NCBI GenBank assembly: GCA_963851215.1
Contig: CAWKOG010000016.1
Location: 248,001-312,000, forward strand
DNA: 64,000 bases
Reading direction: 5' to 3'
DNA from: DATKFM01 sp963851215
Lineage (GTDB): Bacteria > Pseudomonadota > Alphaproteobacteria > Dongiales > Dongiaceae
A program made the translations under genes and the position numbers. The notes below the pieces were generated by a model. It saw nothing but the letters and a program-made list of their open reading frames with translations, was not told the DNA's origin and made no database searches. Below, piece by piece: positions 52,167 through 64,000 of this stretch; the stretch's first letter is position 1, and each line of letters starts with the position of its first letter.

Positions 52167-53477
52167 TTATTGACGACCGTACTTCTTGAACGTCGCCGTC
52201 CAGTCCTGGGCGAGTCCGTCCAACGCTTCCTTTGCAGAACCTTCGCCGCCGACGACGAAGGGATAGATGCGGTTATTGATCTGGGTCAGCAGTTCCGCAT
52301 ATTCCGGCACTGCCCAGAAGTCCTTCACCATGAACATCGACTGATAGAAGGCCTCATTATAGGGCGTTGCCTTGCGGAACTCCGATGATTCCAGAACTTT
52401 GGCGTTGCAAGTGTAACCGCCGAGCTCGGCCCATTTCTTCTGCACGTCTTCGCGGATGAACCATTCGAGGAACTTGTAGGCTTCCTCCTGCTTCGTGGAA
52501 TAGCTGACGATCGACATGCCCTGCCCGCCGAGTGCCGCATGCTGCTTGCCGCCTGGACCGGCCGGATTGGCGAAATAGCCGGTGACATCGGCGTAAGGAT
52601 TTGCCGCCTTGTTGGCGAGTGCCGGGAAGAAGGCGAAGTAGTTCATGCTCATCGCCGCCAGGCCTTCGGTGATCGCCTGGTTGTTTTCCAGGAAGAAGGA
52701 TTTGCCCCAGTTTGGCGGTGTGAATTTGTAGAGCTCCTTATAGGTCTCAAGCGCCGCCACGGCGTCCCCCGAATTGACGATGCCCTCGACCTTGTAGCTC
52801 GAATAGTCGCCGAGATCGCCGCCATAGCTGAAGAGGGCATTCTCAAAGCCCATGACCAGGGCGTCATAGGCGTTGTCGGTATAGATGGCGATGCCGTAGC
52901 GCTTCTGGTCCGGGCGGTGGAAGAATTCGGCGATATCGCGCATCTGCGGCCAGGTTTTCGGCACATCCAGGTCGTAGCCATATTTGGCCTTGAAGGCCTC
53001 CTTCTCCGCCGGATCCTCGAACCAGTCCTTGCGATAGGCCCAGCCGGTAGCGTCGCCCTCGGTCGGGATGGCCCAGAACTTGCCGCCGCCCTTCGGATAT
53101 TCGGCATAGGCCTGCACGGTGGCGGGCGCGAACGCTTCGGTCAGTTTGTGCTTGGCGAAGAAGTCGGTGAGATCCACATAGTGGCCGCCGACCGAGCCGG
53201 CGCCGAGCCACTGGGAATCGCCGACGACGATGTCATAGGCGTCGCCATGGGCGTTGAACTCGGCGAAGGCTTTGGTCTGAAAATCCGGCCAGGGCGTCGT
53301 CTGCACGGTCACCGGAACACCGGTCTCCGCGGTGTATTGGTTGGCCAGTTCCTGCAGGTAATTGGCCGGATCCCATTCCGCCCAAAAGATCGTCAATTCC
53401 TCCTGGGCCGAAGCCGTGACGCCGGCAAATGCCACGGTCACGCCGGCAAGCATTCCAAGCAAGGTCCTCTTCAGCAT
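52167..53477 (-). CDS. sugar-type ABC transporter substrate-binding protein
   Basis: 436-residue family 1 extracellular binding protein. Signal MLKRTLLGMLAGVTVAFAGVTASAQ, then EELTIFWAEWDPANYLQELANQYTAETGVPVTVQTTPWPDFQTKAFAEF; conserved GDSQWLGAGSVGGHYVDLTDFFAKH, KFWAIPTEGDATGWAYRKDWFEDP and GGQGMSIVSYSTKQEEAYKFLEWFI. Usually binds a carbohydrate or polyol. It is the first transport gene after the TetR gene and the probable determinant of what the Tm-1 cluster processes. Confidence 0.92.
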   Translation of the reverse strand: MLKRTLLGMLAGVTVAFAGVTASAQEELTIFWAEWDPANYLQELANQYTAETGVPVTVQTTPWPDFQTKAFAEFNAHGDAYDIVVGDSQWLGAGSVGGHYVDLTDFFAKHKLTEAFAPATVQAYAEYPKGGGKFWAIPTEGDATGWAYRKDWFEDPAEKEAFKAKYGYDLDVPKTWPQMRDIAEFFHRPDQKRYGIAIYTDNAYDALVMGFENALFSYGGDLGDYSSYKVEGIVNSGDAVAALETYKELYKFTPPNWGKSFFLENNQAITEGLAAMSMNYFAFFPALANKAANPYADVTGYFANPAGPGGKQHAALGGQGMSIVSYSTKQEEAYKFLEWFIREDVQKKWAELGGYTCNAKVLESSEFRKATPYNEAFYQSMFMVKDFWAVPEYAELLTQINNRIYPFVVGGEGSAKEALDGLAQDWTATFKKYGRQ

Positions 53478-53531
53478 TTGTTTTCTCTCCCTAGTCTAAG
53501 GGCTGCGGCCGGTGGACCGGCCCACAGCGGT

Positions 53532-54248
53532 TTATTTGTTTGTTGGGCCATTCTCCTTCTTGCGCGGTCTTTGTGCCGCTTTGACTTTAGCATGACCGGC
53601 GGCTGCGGAAGCAACCGTCCCGGCCTCGGCAATGGCGGTCCTGACAACGGCATGGGCGGTCCAGAGCGCCACCTGCAGGACCTGCTTGTCGTCAAGCTGC
53701 CAAATATCCTTCAGGACGACAAAGGCTTCCGTCCCGAACACCAGCGAAAGAGATTGCGCCAAGCGATCAAGCGACTTGCGGCCGAGCTTTTCCCGCAATG
53801 GCGCCAGCGCCAAGCGCAACAGCGCCTTGCGATGTCCGCGCACGATCGGCGCCTCGGGCGCCAGCGTGCCGGCTTGCCGCCTCGTCCATTGGTCGATCGC
53901 CAGCAAAAGCGCCGCCCTGAGCGTCGCTTCGTAGAGATGCATGCGCGGATAGGCGAAGGCGAGCAGGTCGGAGATGCGTTCCTCGGCGTCGGCGGACTCG
54001 GAGTCCCATTCCAGGATCGGCCCCAGCGCTTCGTCGACCGCAGCCTGGATCAACGCCGCCTGGCTTGGAAAATAGCGATAGGCGGTCGTGCGCGACACCT
54101 CCGCCGCTTCGGCGACGTCGCTCACCGACGGAATCAATCCACTCTGCATCAATCGCATCGCCGTATCGAGCATCGTTCGCCTCATCCGCGCCCGCGGGCC
54201 TTTCGCAGCCGACGGCACGGTGTCCCATTCTTGACGTGAGACGGTCAT
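53532..54248 (-). CDS. TetR-family transcriptional regulator
   Basis: 238-residue regulator with an N-terminal TetR HTH (RRTMLDTAMRLMQSGLIPSVSDVAEAAEVSRTTAYRYFPSQAALIQAAVDEAL, about 23-75), a helical ligand domain and a basic Lys/Arg-rich C-terminal tail (AAAGHAKVKAAQRPRKKE). It is divergent from the Tm-1-like gene and 54 bases upstream of the binding protein gene in the same direction, so it likely controls both sides. A candidate operator lies in the 73-base gap at 54272-54289. Confidence 0.9.
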   Translation of the reverse strand: MTVSRQEWDTVPSAAKGPRARMRRTMLDTAMRLMQSGLIPSVSDVAEAAEVSRTTAYRYFPSQAALIQAAVDEALGPILEWDSESADAEERISDLLAFAYPRMHLYEATLRAALLLAIDQWTRRQAGTLAPEAPIVRGHRKALLRLALAPLREKLGRKSLDRLAQSLSLVFGTEAFVVLKDIWQLDDKQVLQVALWTAHAVVRTAIAEAGTVASAAAGHAKVKAAQRPRKKENGPTNK

Positions 54249-54271
54249 GCCAATACGGTACTGGCGTCCCA

Positions 54272-54289
54272 CAGGAATTGCAAATTCTG
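54272..54289. promoter_or_regulatory. candidate TetR operator between divergent genes
   Basis: CAGGAATTGCAAATTCTG is an imperfect inverted repeat (CAG-AATT / AATT-CTG) in the short gap between the TetR gene and the Tm-1-like gene, 33 bases before the latter's start. Position and symmetry suit a TetR autoregulatory operator. Confidence 0.5.
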
Positions 54290-54321
54290 CCGGCCCGAGT
54301 CGAACCTGTCGCGGGAAGACA

Positions 54322-55515
54322 ATGAAGCGCATCTATATCGTCGGCACGGCGGATACCAAGGGCGAGGAGCTCGCCTTTCTGCGGGATCTCGTCGCCGGCA
54401 CGGGCTTTCCCTGTGCCCTGGTCGATGTCGGCACTCGGGCGCCGAAGATCCAGGCCGATTTTGTTATCCGTGATTTCGCAGCGCAGCATTCTCACAGCAC
54501 CGGCACCGTTCTGGCTGCCGATGACCGCGGGGCCGCGGTTGCTGAAATGGGCAAGGCCTTCACGCGCTTTATCAGCGATCGTGGCGACGTCGCCGGCGTG
54601 CTGGGTATCGGCGGCGGCGGCGGCACTTCAATCGTCACCGCGGGTATGCGGGCGCTGCCGATCGGCGTGCCGAAGTTGATGGTGTCGACCTTGGCGTCGG
54701 GCGACGTCGGCCCGTTCGTCGATGTCAGCGACATCGCCATGATGTACTCGGTCACGGACATCGCCGGCCTCAACCGCATCAGCCGTGCCGTCCTGACCAA
54801 CGCCGCCGCCGCCATCGTCGGCATGGCGCGGGCGCCGGTGCCTGCCGCGGATGCCAAGCCGGCGATCGGCCTCACCATGTTCGGCGTAACAACACCCTGC
54901 GTGACCCGTGCGGCCGAGGCGCTGCGGGCCGATTATGACTGCGTTGTCTTCCACGCCACGGGTTCCGGCGGCCGCGCGATGGAAAAGCTGGTGGACAGCG
55001 CCATGCTGGTCGGCGTGCTCGACGCCACGACGACGGAGGCCTGCGATCTGCTGCTTGGCGGCGTGCTGAGCGCCGGCCCGGACCGCCTGGGCGCCATCGC
55101 CCGCACGCGTGTTCCCTATGTCGGTTCGGCCGGCGCGCTGGACATGGTGAACTTCTGGGGACCTGATAGCGTGCCGGAGAGATATCGCGGGCGGTTACTC
55201 TACCGCCACAACCCGCAGGTCACGCTGATGCGCACCACAGTAGAAGAATGCCGGCAAATCGGCGACTGGATCGCCGAACGGCTCAACAGTTGCGAGGGTC
55301 CTGTGCGCTTTCTCATCCCTGAGAAAGGCGTCTCGGCTCTCGATGCGCCCGGAGCGGCGTTCCATGACCCCGTCGCCGACGCGGCGCTGTTCGAAGCCAT
55401 TGAGCGCACGCTGAAGCCGGCGCCGACGCGCCGTCTTATCCGCTTGCCGTACCATATCAACGATCCGGAATTCGCCGACGCTCTGGTCGCGCAGTTCCGC
55501 GAAATCATGCCCTAG
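54322..55515 (+). CDS. Tm-1-like ATP-binding (UPF0261) protein
   Basis: 397-residue UPF0261 protein. Start MKRIYIVGTADTKGEELAFLRDLV is diagnostic; GIGGGGGTSIVTAGMRALPIGVPKLMVSTLASGDVGPFVDVSDIAMMYSVTDIAGLNRI is the nucleotide-site core, and FHATGSGGRAMEKLVDSAMLVGVLDATTTEACDLLLGGVLSAGPDRL the second domain. The tomato Tm-1 N-terminal domain binds ATP and blocks tobamovirus replication, but the bacterial role is unknown. Partner TIM-barrel is at 46789-47622. GGGAAGAC precedes the ATG. The SRPBCC gene follows after 14 bases. Confidence 0.9.
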   Translation: MKRIYIVGTADTKGEELAFLRDLVAGTGFPCALVDVGTRAPKIQADFVIRDFAAQHSHSTGTVLAADDRGAAVAEMGKAFTRFISDRGDVAGVLGIGGGGGTSIVTAGMRALPIGVPKLMVSTLASGDVGPFVDVSDIAMMYSVTDIAGLNRISRAVLTNAAAAIVGMARAPVPAADAKPAIGLTMFGVTTPCVTRAAEALRADYDCVVFHATGSGGRAMEKLVDSAMLVGVLDATTTEACDLLLGGVLSAGPDRLGAIARTRVPYVGSAGALDMVNFWGPDSVPERYRGRLLYRHNPQVTLMRTTVEECRQIGDWIAERLNSCEGPVRFLIPEKGVSALDAPGAAFHDPVADAALFEAIERTLKPAPTRRLIRLPYHINDPEFADALVAQFREIMP

Positions 55516-55529
55516 GGGAGGAGAAACAG

Positions 55530-55973
55530 ATGGCCAATGTCTATATCAGCGGGATCATCAATCTGCCGGTCGACAAGGTCTGGGCCTATGCCCGCGACTT
55601 CAATGGTCACCATGAATGGCATCCGATCATCGCCGAGAGCCATATCGAGGACGACCTGCCGAGCGACCGCGTCGGTTGCGTGCGCAATTTCAAATTGTCT
55701 GACGGCGGCCATTTGCGGGAGCGGCTCCTGTCCTTCAGCGACCTCGATCGCAGCTTCACTTATAACATCATCGTCTCGCCGCTGCCGATCCGGAACTATA
55801 TCGCCCGTTTCACCTGCAAGCCGGTGACCGAGGGCGACAGGACCTTCGTCGAATGGACTGCGGATTTCGATGTCGCGGAAGCTGACGAGGCGCAAGTCAA
55901 AGAGCGGGTAGGCCGAAACACCTTCGCCGTCGGCATCGCCGCGCTGGGCAAGAAACTCGGTGCGAAGGCCTGA
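55530..55973 (+). CDS. SRPBCC-family (polyketide cyclase/START-like) protein
   Basis: 147-residue helix-grip protein. MANVYISGIINLPVDKVWAYARDFNGHHEWHPIIAESHIEDDLPSDRVGCVRNFKLSDGGHLRERLLSFSDLDRSFTYNII fits the SRPBCC fold, which binds small hydrophobic ligands. GGGGAGGAG lies just upstream, directly after the Tm-1-like gene, so the two are co-transcribed. Role in the pathway unknown; it could hold or isomerise an intermediate. Confidence 0.87.
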   Translation: MANVYISGIINLPVDKVWAYARDFNGHHEWHPIIAESHIEDDLPSDRVGCVRNFKLSDGGHLRERLLSFSDLDRSFTYNIIVSPLPIRNYIARFTCKPVTEGDRTFVEWTADFDVAEADEAQVKERVGRNTFAVGIAALGKKLGAKA

Positions 55974-56034
55974 TGCGAGGATACAAACAGAAAAGCCGCC
56001 AAGTCGGGCGACCTGACGGCTTGTTCGGTAAAGG

Positions 56035-56111
<77 letters not shown>

Positions 56112-56174
56112 TTATCCCTGATGTACCGGACCAAGTGCCCGGTTGATTCTCTAATCTGCCGGCTTGCGCCGGCG

Positions 56175-56192
56175 GGGCTGCTCCACCCCGCG
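56175..56192 (-). repeat. duplicated 5' fragment of the initiator tRNA
   Basis: GGGCTGCTCCACCCCGCG at this place is identical to 56094-56111, the first 18 bases of the tRNA-fMet gene, and lies 81 bases upstream of it in transcription. The remaining tRNA sequence is absent. It is either a relic of a second tRNA-fMet copy or a recombination scar. Confidence 0.7.
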
Positions 56193-56351
56193 TCATTTCG
56201 AAATTCATACCAGCAAAAGCGATCTCACGCGCCGCCCTTCGCCGAGGTCGACGCCATCTGAGATATCCGCCCATGGTGTCGAGGATCGAAGGCCGACGCC
56301 GGCGCATTGCGATAGGTAATGTGGTTTTGAAAGATCTTCCGCGCTTGGAAG

Positions 56352-56467
56352 ACCTGGCAGCGTCCTACTCTCCCATGCCTTAAGACATAGTACCATTGGC
56401 GCAGAGGGTTTTCACGGCCGAGTTCGGGATGGGATCGGGTGCAGGCCCCTCGCTATAACCACCAGGT
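56352..56467 (-). rRNA. rrf: 5S ribosomal RNA
   Basis: 116 bases on the minus strand. The ends ACCTGG and CCAGGT pair to form helix I, and the conserved CCCGATCCCATCCCGAACTC loop is present. Located between 23S rRNA and tRNA-fMet as in typical alphaproteobacterial operons. Confidence 0.95.
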
Positions 56468-56570
56468 CATCGAAGCGCGAAAGAACTTCGATGAAGTAAG
56501 TTGCGACGCGGACAAATGCGTCATTGAAGCTTCGCACAGGAATTTGTCCCTGTACGCGACAGTCAGCTTT

Positions 56571-59310
<2,740 letters not shown>

Positions 59311-59664
59311 CTAAAGCCTTTGAAACTGTCGCGCACAGAGACAAAGTCCTGTGTGCTTGAGCTTCCTAAGCTTCAATGTCTCAGCATTTGTCCGCAAACT
59401 GACCATGGGCATATTTGCCGCCGCCTTCGCTGCACGTGAGAGCGCGCACCTCCGGCCGCGGATTACGAAAAGACCCAACCCACGGTCAGCCACATTACCT
59501 ATCCACAATGTCCAACATCGAGAGAAACGACGAACCATCTGGCATTGCTGCCGTCAGGTCATTGCTTCTGAAACTTTGACCTCTACTCCGAACCCTCTGC
59601 CCGCGCGATCGCGGTTGCTGTCGCTCGCCTATCGCGGCCCGCCCGCCATCGCCTGTTACGGTGA
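59311..59664 (-). other. 23S-tRNA-Ala internal transcribed spacer
   Basis: Non-coding spacer of the rRNA operon. It includes ACAATGTCCAACATC (59505-59519, plus-strand reading), which recurs in the 16S leader at 61711-61725. In the transcript direction this is GATGTTGGACATTGT, resembling the boxA/processing motifs of alphaproteobacterial rRNA leaders and spacers. Confidence 0.7.
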
Positions 59665-59740
59665 TGGTGGAGCTGACCGGGATCGAACCGGCGACCCCCT
59701 GCTTGCAAAGCAGGTGCTCTCCCAGCTGAGCTACAGCCCC
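59665..59740 (-). tRNA. tRNA-Ala (TGC)
   Basis: 76 bases including CCA. Minus-strand reading GGGGCTGTAGCTCAGCTGGG, anticodon TGC in CTTTGCAAG, T-arm GGTTCGATCC, acceptor end CAGCTCCACCA. Standard spacer tRNA before 23S. Confidence 0.97.
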
Positions 59741-59796
59741 AGGACCCAAGCCATCGGCGCGCTTCGCGCCAATACATGATCCCTGGCCTGTTGAAA

Positions 59797-59873
59797 TGGT
59801 GGGCCAGGGAAGACTTGAACTTCCGACCTCACGCTTATCAAGCGCGCGCTCTAACCAACTGAGCTACTAGCCC
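59797..59873 (-). tRNA. tRNA-Ile (GAT)
   Basis: 77 bases including CCA. Minus-strand reading GGGCTAGTAGCTCAGTTGG, anticodon GAT in CTTGATAAG, T-arm GGTTCAAGTC-like, acceptor end CTGGCCCACCA. First spacer tRNA after 16S. Confidence 0.97.
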
Positions 59874-60045
59874 GAAGAGCAACGAACAGGCCGGCGGCAC
59901 CAAGACGCCAAGCCACGACCTGGACCTTGGTCTCCATTGTTCCTGAGGGTTTCGGAGAAGGGATGCGAGGACGGCGGACCAGGTCCGCGCCATGCTTTGC
60001 AGATGTAAGAAAACCGAATGCAGACGGTGAGCCGCCGAACATTCG

Positions 60046-61541
<1,496 letters not shown>

Positions 61542-61710
61542 ACTTCGCCGGAACGGTCATCCGTTCCAACGGGTTTCTGAGGATCCCAAACTTAAACGCG
61601 TTCAACTCGCCGCTGCTTTCGCAACGGCAAGCTTGTTAGATGCGTTTGCTTTGGTACTCAGGCATGTCACTGCCCGGACCGCCGCCCACGCATCCCTTCT
61701 CTCTCGATTC

Positions 61711-61725
61711 ACAATGTCCAACATC
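61711..61725. repeat. rRNA leader copy of the spacer motif
   Basis: ACAATGTCCAACATC, identical to 59505-59519 in the 23S spacer. In transcript direction GATGTTGGACATTGT. Identical elements before 16S and before 23S suggest an antitermination (boxA-linked) or RNase III processing role. Confidence 0.5.
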
Positions 61726-61783
61726 AAGTCGACGCGCCTTTCAGCACGCTGCAAGCATTCCGCCAGCCGCGTCGAGGAGCGGG

Positions 61784-61812
61784 CTTATACGCTTGGGTAT
61801 TTTGGGTGTCAA
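61784..61812 (-). promoter_or_regulatory. rRNA operon promoter
   Basis: Minus strand: -35 TTGACA (61807-61812), 17-base spacer, -10 TATAAG (61784-61789), then a GC-rich discriminator CCCGCTCC, the usual sign of stringent control. It lies about 240 bases before the 16S 5' end. Confidence 0.75.
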
Positions 61813-62167
61813 ACGCTTTATTGAAATTTTCTTGCGTTCTTTTGCCAGTCCGAAAAACGCCACAACATCAATGACCTACGATGCCCCTACGGGTGGCGAT
61901 GGCGGTGACTAGCAAAAGGAACGTGTGGATAAAGAAGGGGATAACTCAAGGCTCCAGCAGACATCGCTAATTCGGTCCCGAATCTGCGCCTTGGATACCA
62001 TTGTTTAACCATTGAAAACTTATGTTGACAGCGATTCGCAGCGTCGGCATTTTCGGCCGAGTTTTAACTAAGCTACCAATAGACCTACAAAATATAGATA
62101 CAAAAGATCATGGCACCACTAGGTGCGGCCCGGCTGGCAGTTGCACACGGTTCAGGGGGACAGAGTA
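61813..62167. other. region between the rRNA promoter and the M23 gene
   Basis: No gene is supported. An A/T-rich tract (ATTGAAATTTTCTTGCG, 61822-61838) just upstream of the rRNA promoter may act as an UP element. One perfect DnaA-box match TGTGGATAA occurs at 61924-61932, alone, so no origin is proposed. TTGACA at 62025-62030 may be part of the M23 gene promoter. Confidence 0.4.
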
Positions 62168-63616
62168 TTGCACGGCAATAACACGGCACCGTCGACACGG
62201 CCCGGGTCCAAAAGGTTAATCGCTTTACTGCTCGCAGGAACCGCCCTGGCCGGCGCCGCGGCAGCCTACTTCTATATTCAGTCGCCATTTCCGGTCGCCG
62301 ATGCAGTGGCCGTCGAGACAGTCGACGCGGAGCCGGTTGCCGCCGCCACGCCGGCGCCTCCTGCGATCAAAACCCCCGTCACATCCCTGCCGCTGCAGAC
62401 CGCCGCGCTGCCGCCACCGCCGCCGCTGTCGAGCTTGCCGCTGCCCACGCCTGGTGACAGCTCCATGATGGAGACGGTGCAGGTGGAACCCGGCGACACG
62501 CTGATGGACCTGCTGCTGGATGCCGGCATCGGCCGCGTCGAAGCGCACAACGCCGTCAACGCCCTTGGCGATGTCTTTTCGCCCCGGGACCTGATGCCCG
62601 GACAGCAGATCACCCTCGGCCTCAATCTTCATGAACGCATCAACCAGGACAGCGTCGAGGTCGAGCTTGCCAGCATCGCGCTGCAGCCCAGCGTCGAGCG
62701 CGATGTCAGGGTGGAACGCCGCGAGGATGGCGAGTTCCAGGCCAATGCCGTCGAACGTCCGCTGACGACGGAGATGGCGCTCGCTTCCGCCCGCATCGAT
62801 TCCAGCCTCTATCAAGCGGGCCAGGATGCGGCGGTGCCGCTCTCCGTCCTTTCCGAAGTCATCAAGGCCTTCGCCTATGACGTCGATTTCGAGCGCGAAA
62901 TTCATCCCGGCGACAGTTTCGAGATCGTCTATGAGCGCCTCGAGGACAATCAAGGCCGCCTGGCGCGCACCGGCAACGTTCGCTACGCCGCGCTGACTCA
63001 AGGCGACCAGACACTGGAGATCTATTGGTTCGAACCGAAGGACGGTTCGGGCGAGTTCTACAACGCCAAGGGCGAGAGCGTGCGCAAGGACTTGCTGCGC
63101 ACGCCGCTGGACGTGGTCCGCGTCACCTCGGGCTATGGCATGCGCAAGCATCCGATCCTCGGCTACAGCAAGATGCACAAGGGTGTCGACTTCGCCGCGG
63201 CCACTGGAACGCCGATCCTGGCGTCGGGCAGCGGCACCGTGGAGTTTTCCGGCAAGAAGGGCGGCTACGGCAACTTCATCAAGATCCGCCACACTGGCCA
63301 ATACCAGACCGCCTATGCCCATCTCAGCCGTTTCGCCAAGGGCATCAGCAAGGGCGACAAGGTGAAGCAGGGCCAGGTCATCGGCTTCGTCGGCAGCACC
63401 GGCCGCGCAACTGGTCCGCATCTGCATTACGAAGTGCTCGTCGACGGCAAGAACATGAACCCGATGAAGCTCAAATTCGCCGGCCGCAAGCTGGACAAGA
63501 AGGAGCTGCGTCAGTTCGAAGCGGTGAAGGCGGAGATCAAAGAGCTGCGCGAAAAGCTGCTTGAAGAGCAGCTGGTCGCCCGCATTCAGCCCTATGGACC
63601 GCCGATAGCCCGATAA
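62168..63616 (+). CDS. M23 (LytM) family peptidoglycan metalloendopeptidase
   Basis: 482-residue envelope protein. TTG at 62168, with CAGGGGGA 7 bases upstream, is the likely start; no ATG fits. A membrane anchor (RLIALLLAGTALAGAAAAYFYI) is followed by a Pro/Ala linker, a LysM/OapA-like segment (VEPGDTLMDLLLDAGIGRVEAHNAVNAL) and a middle domain (HPGDSFEIVYERLEDNQGRLARTG). The catalytic LytM domain has HKGVDFAAATGTPILASGSGTVEFSGKKGGYGNFIKIRH and GPHLHYEVLVDGKNMNP, with the Zn ligand pattern HxxxD and HLH. A charged coiled-coil tail follows. It cuts peptidoglycan cross-links or regulates amidases. Confidence 0.91.
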   Translation: MHGNNTAPSTRPGSKRLIALLLAGTALAGAAAAYFYIQSPFPVADAVAVETVDAEPVAAATPAPPAIKTPVTSLPLQTAALPPPPPLSSLPLPTPGDSSMMETVQVEPGDTLMDLLLDAGIGRVEAHNAVNALGDVFSPRDLMPGQQITLGLNLHERINQDSVEVELASIALQPSVERDVRVERREDGEFQANAVERPLTTEMALASARIDSSLYQAGQDAAVPLSVLSEVIKAFAYDVDFEREIHPGDSFEIVYERLEDNQGRLARTGNVRYAALTQGDQTLEIYWFEPKDGSGEFYNAKGESVRKDLLRTPLDVVRVTSGYGMRKHPILGYSKMHKGVDFAAATGTPILASGSGTVEFSGKKGGYGNFIKIRHTGQYQTAYAHLSRFAKGISKGDKVKQGQVIGFVGSTGRATGPHLHYEVLVDGKNMNPMKLKFAGRKLDKKELRQFEAVKAEIKELREKLLEEQLVARIQPYGPPIAR

Positions 63617-63630
63617 GGGACTAACCCCGC

Positions 63631-63668
63631 ACGGTTTTTCCGTCTCGGAACCGGACACCGGATTTTTT
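63631..63668 (+). terminator. possible rho-independent terminator after the M23 gene
   Basis: TTCCGTCTCGGAA and CCGGACACCGG make two short adjacent hairpins followed by TTTTTT (63663-63668). The stems are short, so termination strength is uncertain. Confidence 0.4.
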
Positions 63669-63732
63669 GTTCTGTTCGCAACCCTCCTGCGCTCATCGCG
63701 TGGGGCGGAAATTATTGTGATCGGAGGATCAA

Positions 63733-64000
63733 ATGCGAAACGGAACCCGAGTTGTCTTCGCTCTCACCGCCGCGATGTTTGGCGCAGCCATTGCCGCCGG
63801 CAGCGGCGCCACAGAGAGCGGTGTGAAGGCGGGCTATCTGAAATGCGATGTCGAGGGCAATGTCAGCTTCGTCTTCGGTTCGTCGCGCGACGTGAATTGC
63901 ACCTACACGCCCGACGGTAAGGGCCGGGTCGACCGCTACACCGGCACCATCGACAAGTACGGCGTTGATATCGGTTATCTCGAGAACGGCGTCATCCTTT
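63733..64000 (+). CDS. DUF992 secreted protein (cut by the window edge)
   Basis: First 89 codons of an exported protein. Signal MRNGTRVVFALTAAMFGAAIAAGSGA, then GVKAGYLKCDVEGNVSFVFGSSRDVNCTYTPDGKGRVDRYTGTIDKYGVDIGYLENGVIL, which matches the DUF992 family of alphaproteobacterial periplasmic proteins (two Cys, FGSSR motif, YTGTIxKxGVDIGY). CGGAGGATC precedes the ATG. The 3' end lies outside the window. Function unknown. Confidence 0.85.
   Translation, partial: MRNGTRVVFALTAAMFGAAIAAGSGATESGVKAGYLKCDVEGNVSFVFGSSRDVNCTYTPDGKGRVDRYTGTIDKYGVDIGYLENGVIL

Noticed and set aside
61924..61932. DnaA box TGTGGATAA as part of a replication origin
   Set aside because: Only one perfect box, no cluster, no A/T-rich unwinding region and no dnaA, dnaN or parAB genes nearby.

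Overview
The window is high-GC DNA from an alphaproteobacterium. The evidence is the rRNA operon order (16S, tRNA-Ile, tRNA-Ala, 23S, 5S, initiator tRNA-Met), the hmu-type heme uptake locus with hemP, FixJ-like response regulators and many ABC importers. The rRNA and gene style fit a Rhodospirillales or Rhizobiales-like lineage, but the genus cannot be fixed by reading. No phage, CRISPR array or intact insertion sequence was seen.

Layout. (1) 0.1-11.1 kb, minus strand: a purine module with a LysR regulator, 5-hydroxyisourate hydrolase, xanthine dehydrogenase subunits and XdhC, then a BMP-type (nucleoside/purine) ABC importer. (2) 11.3-12.4 kb: a MerR-type regulator fused to a P-loop domain, behind a MerR-style promoter with a 19-bp spacer. 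(3) 12.5-21.5 kb, minus: a complete heme acquisition locus, hemP, TonB-dependent receptor, hmuSTUV, a small periplasmic protein, exbB, exbD and tonB, with a Fur-like site before hemP. (4) 21.8-25.7 kb, minus: MscS channel, DUF2950, DUF3300 and a small lipoprotein. (5) 26.2-30.1 kb, plus: a histidine kinase with a substrate-binding-like sensor domain, a FixJ-like regulator and a lone receiver whose 5' end is tandemly duplicated. (6) 30.1-46.7 kb: catabolic genes for an unidentified, probably nitrogenous, substrate. They include a two-subunit transketolase, GntR, class III aminotransferase, APC permease, solute-binding protein, FAD oxidoreductase, IclR and MmgE/PrpD; divergently there is an M24 protein, a PotDABC-type importer and a C45 hydrolase. 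(7) 46.7-56.0 kb: a cluster around the split Tm-1 pair (PEP-hydrolase-like TIM barrel and Tm-1-like UPF0261 protein), with a six-part sugar-type ABC importer, TetR and an SRPBCC protein. (8) 56.0-61.8 kb, minus: the rRNA operon. (9) 62.2 kb to the end, plus: an M23 peptidase and a DUF992 protein cut by the window edge.

At least 15 single frameshifts interrupt 13 otherwise well-conserved genes. The two clearest are one extra base in a short G run, so uncorrected sequencing or assembly indels are the likeliest cause. These genes are given as single loci with the break noted, and should not be read as true pseudogenes without resequencing. The most interesting unexplained system is the Tm-1 pair with its dedicated importer and regulator; the MerR-ATPase fusion is second.
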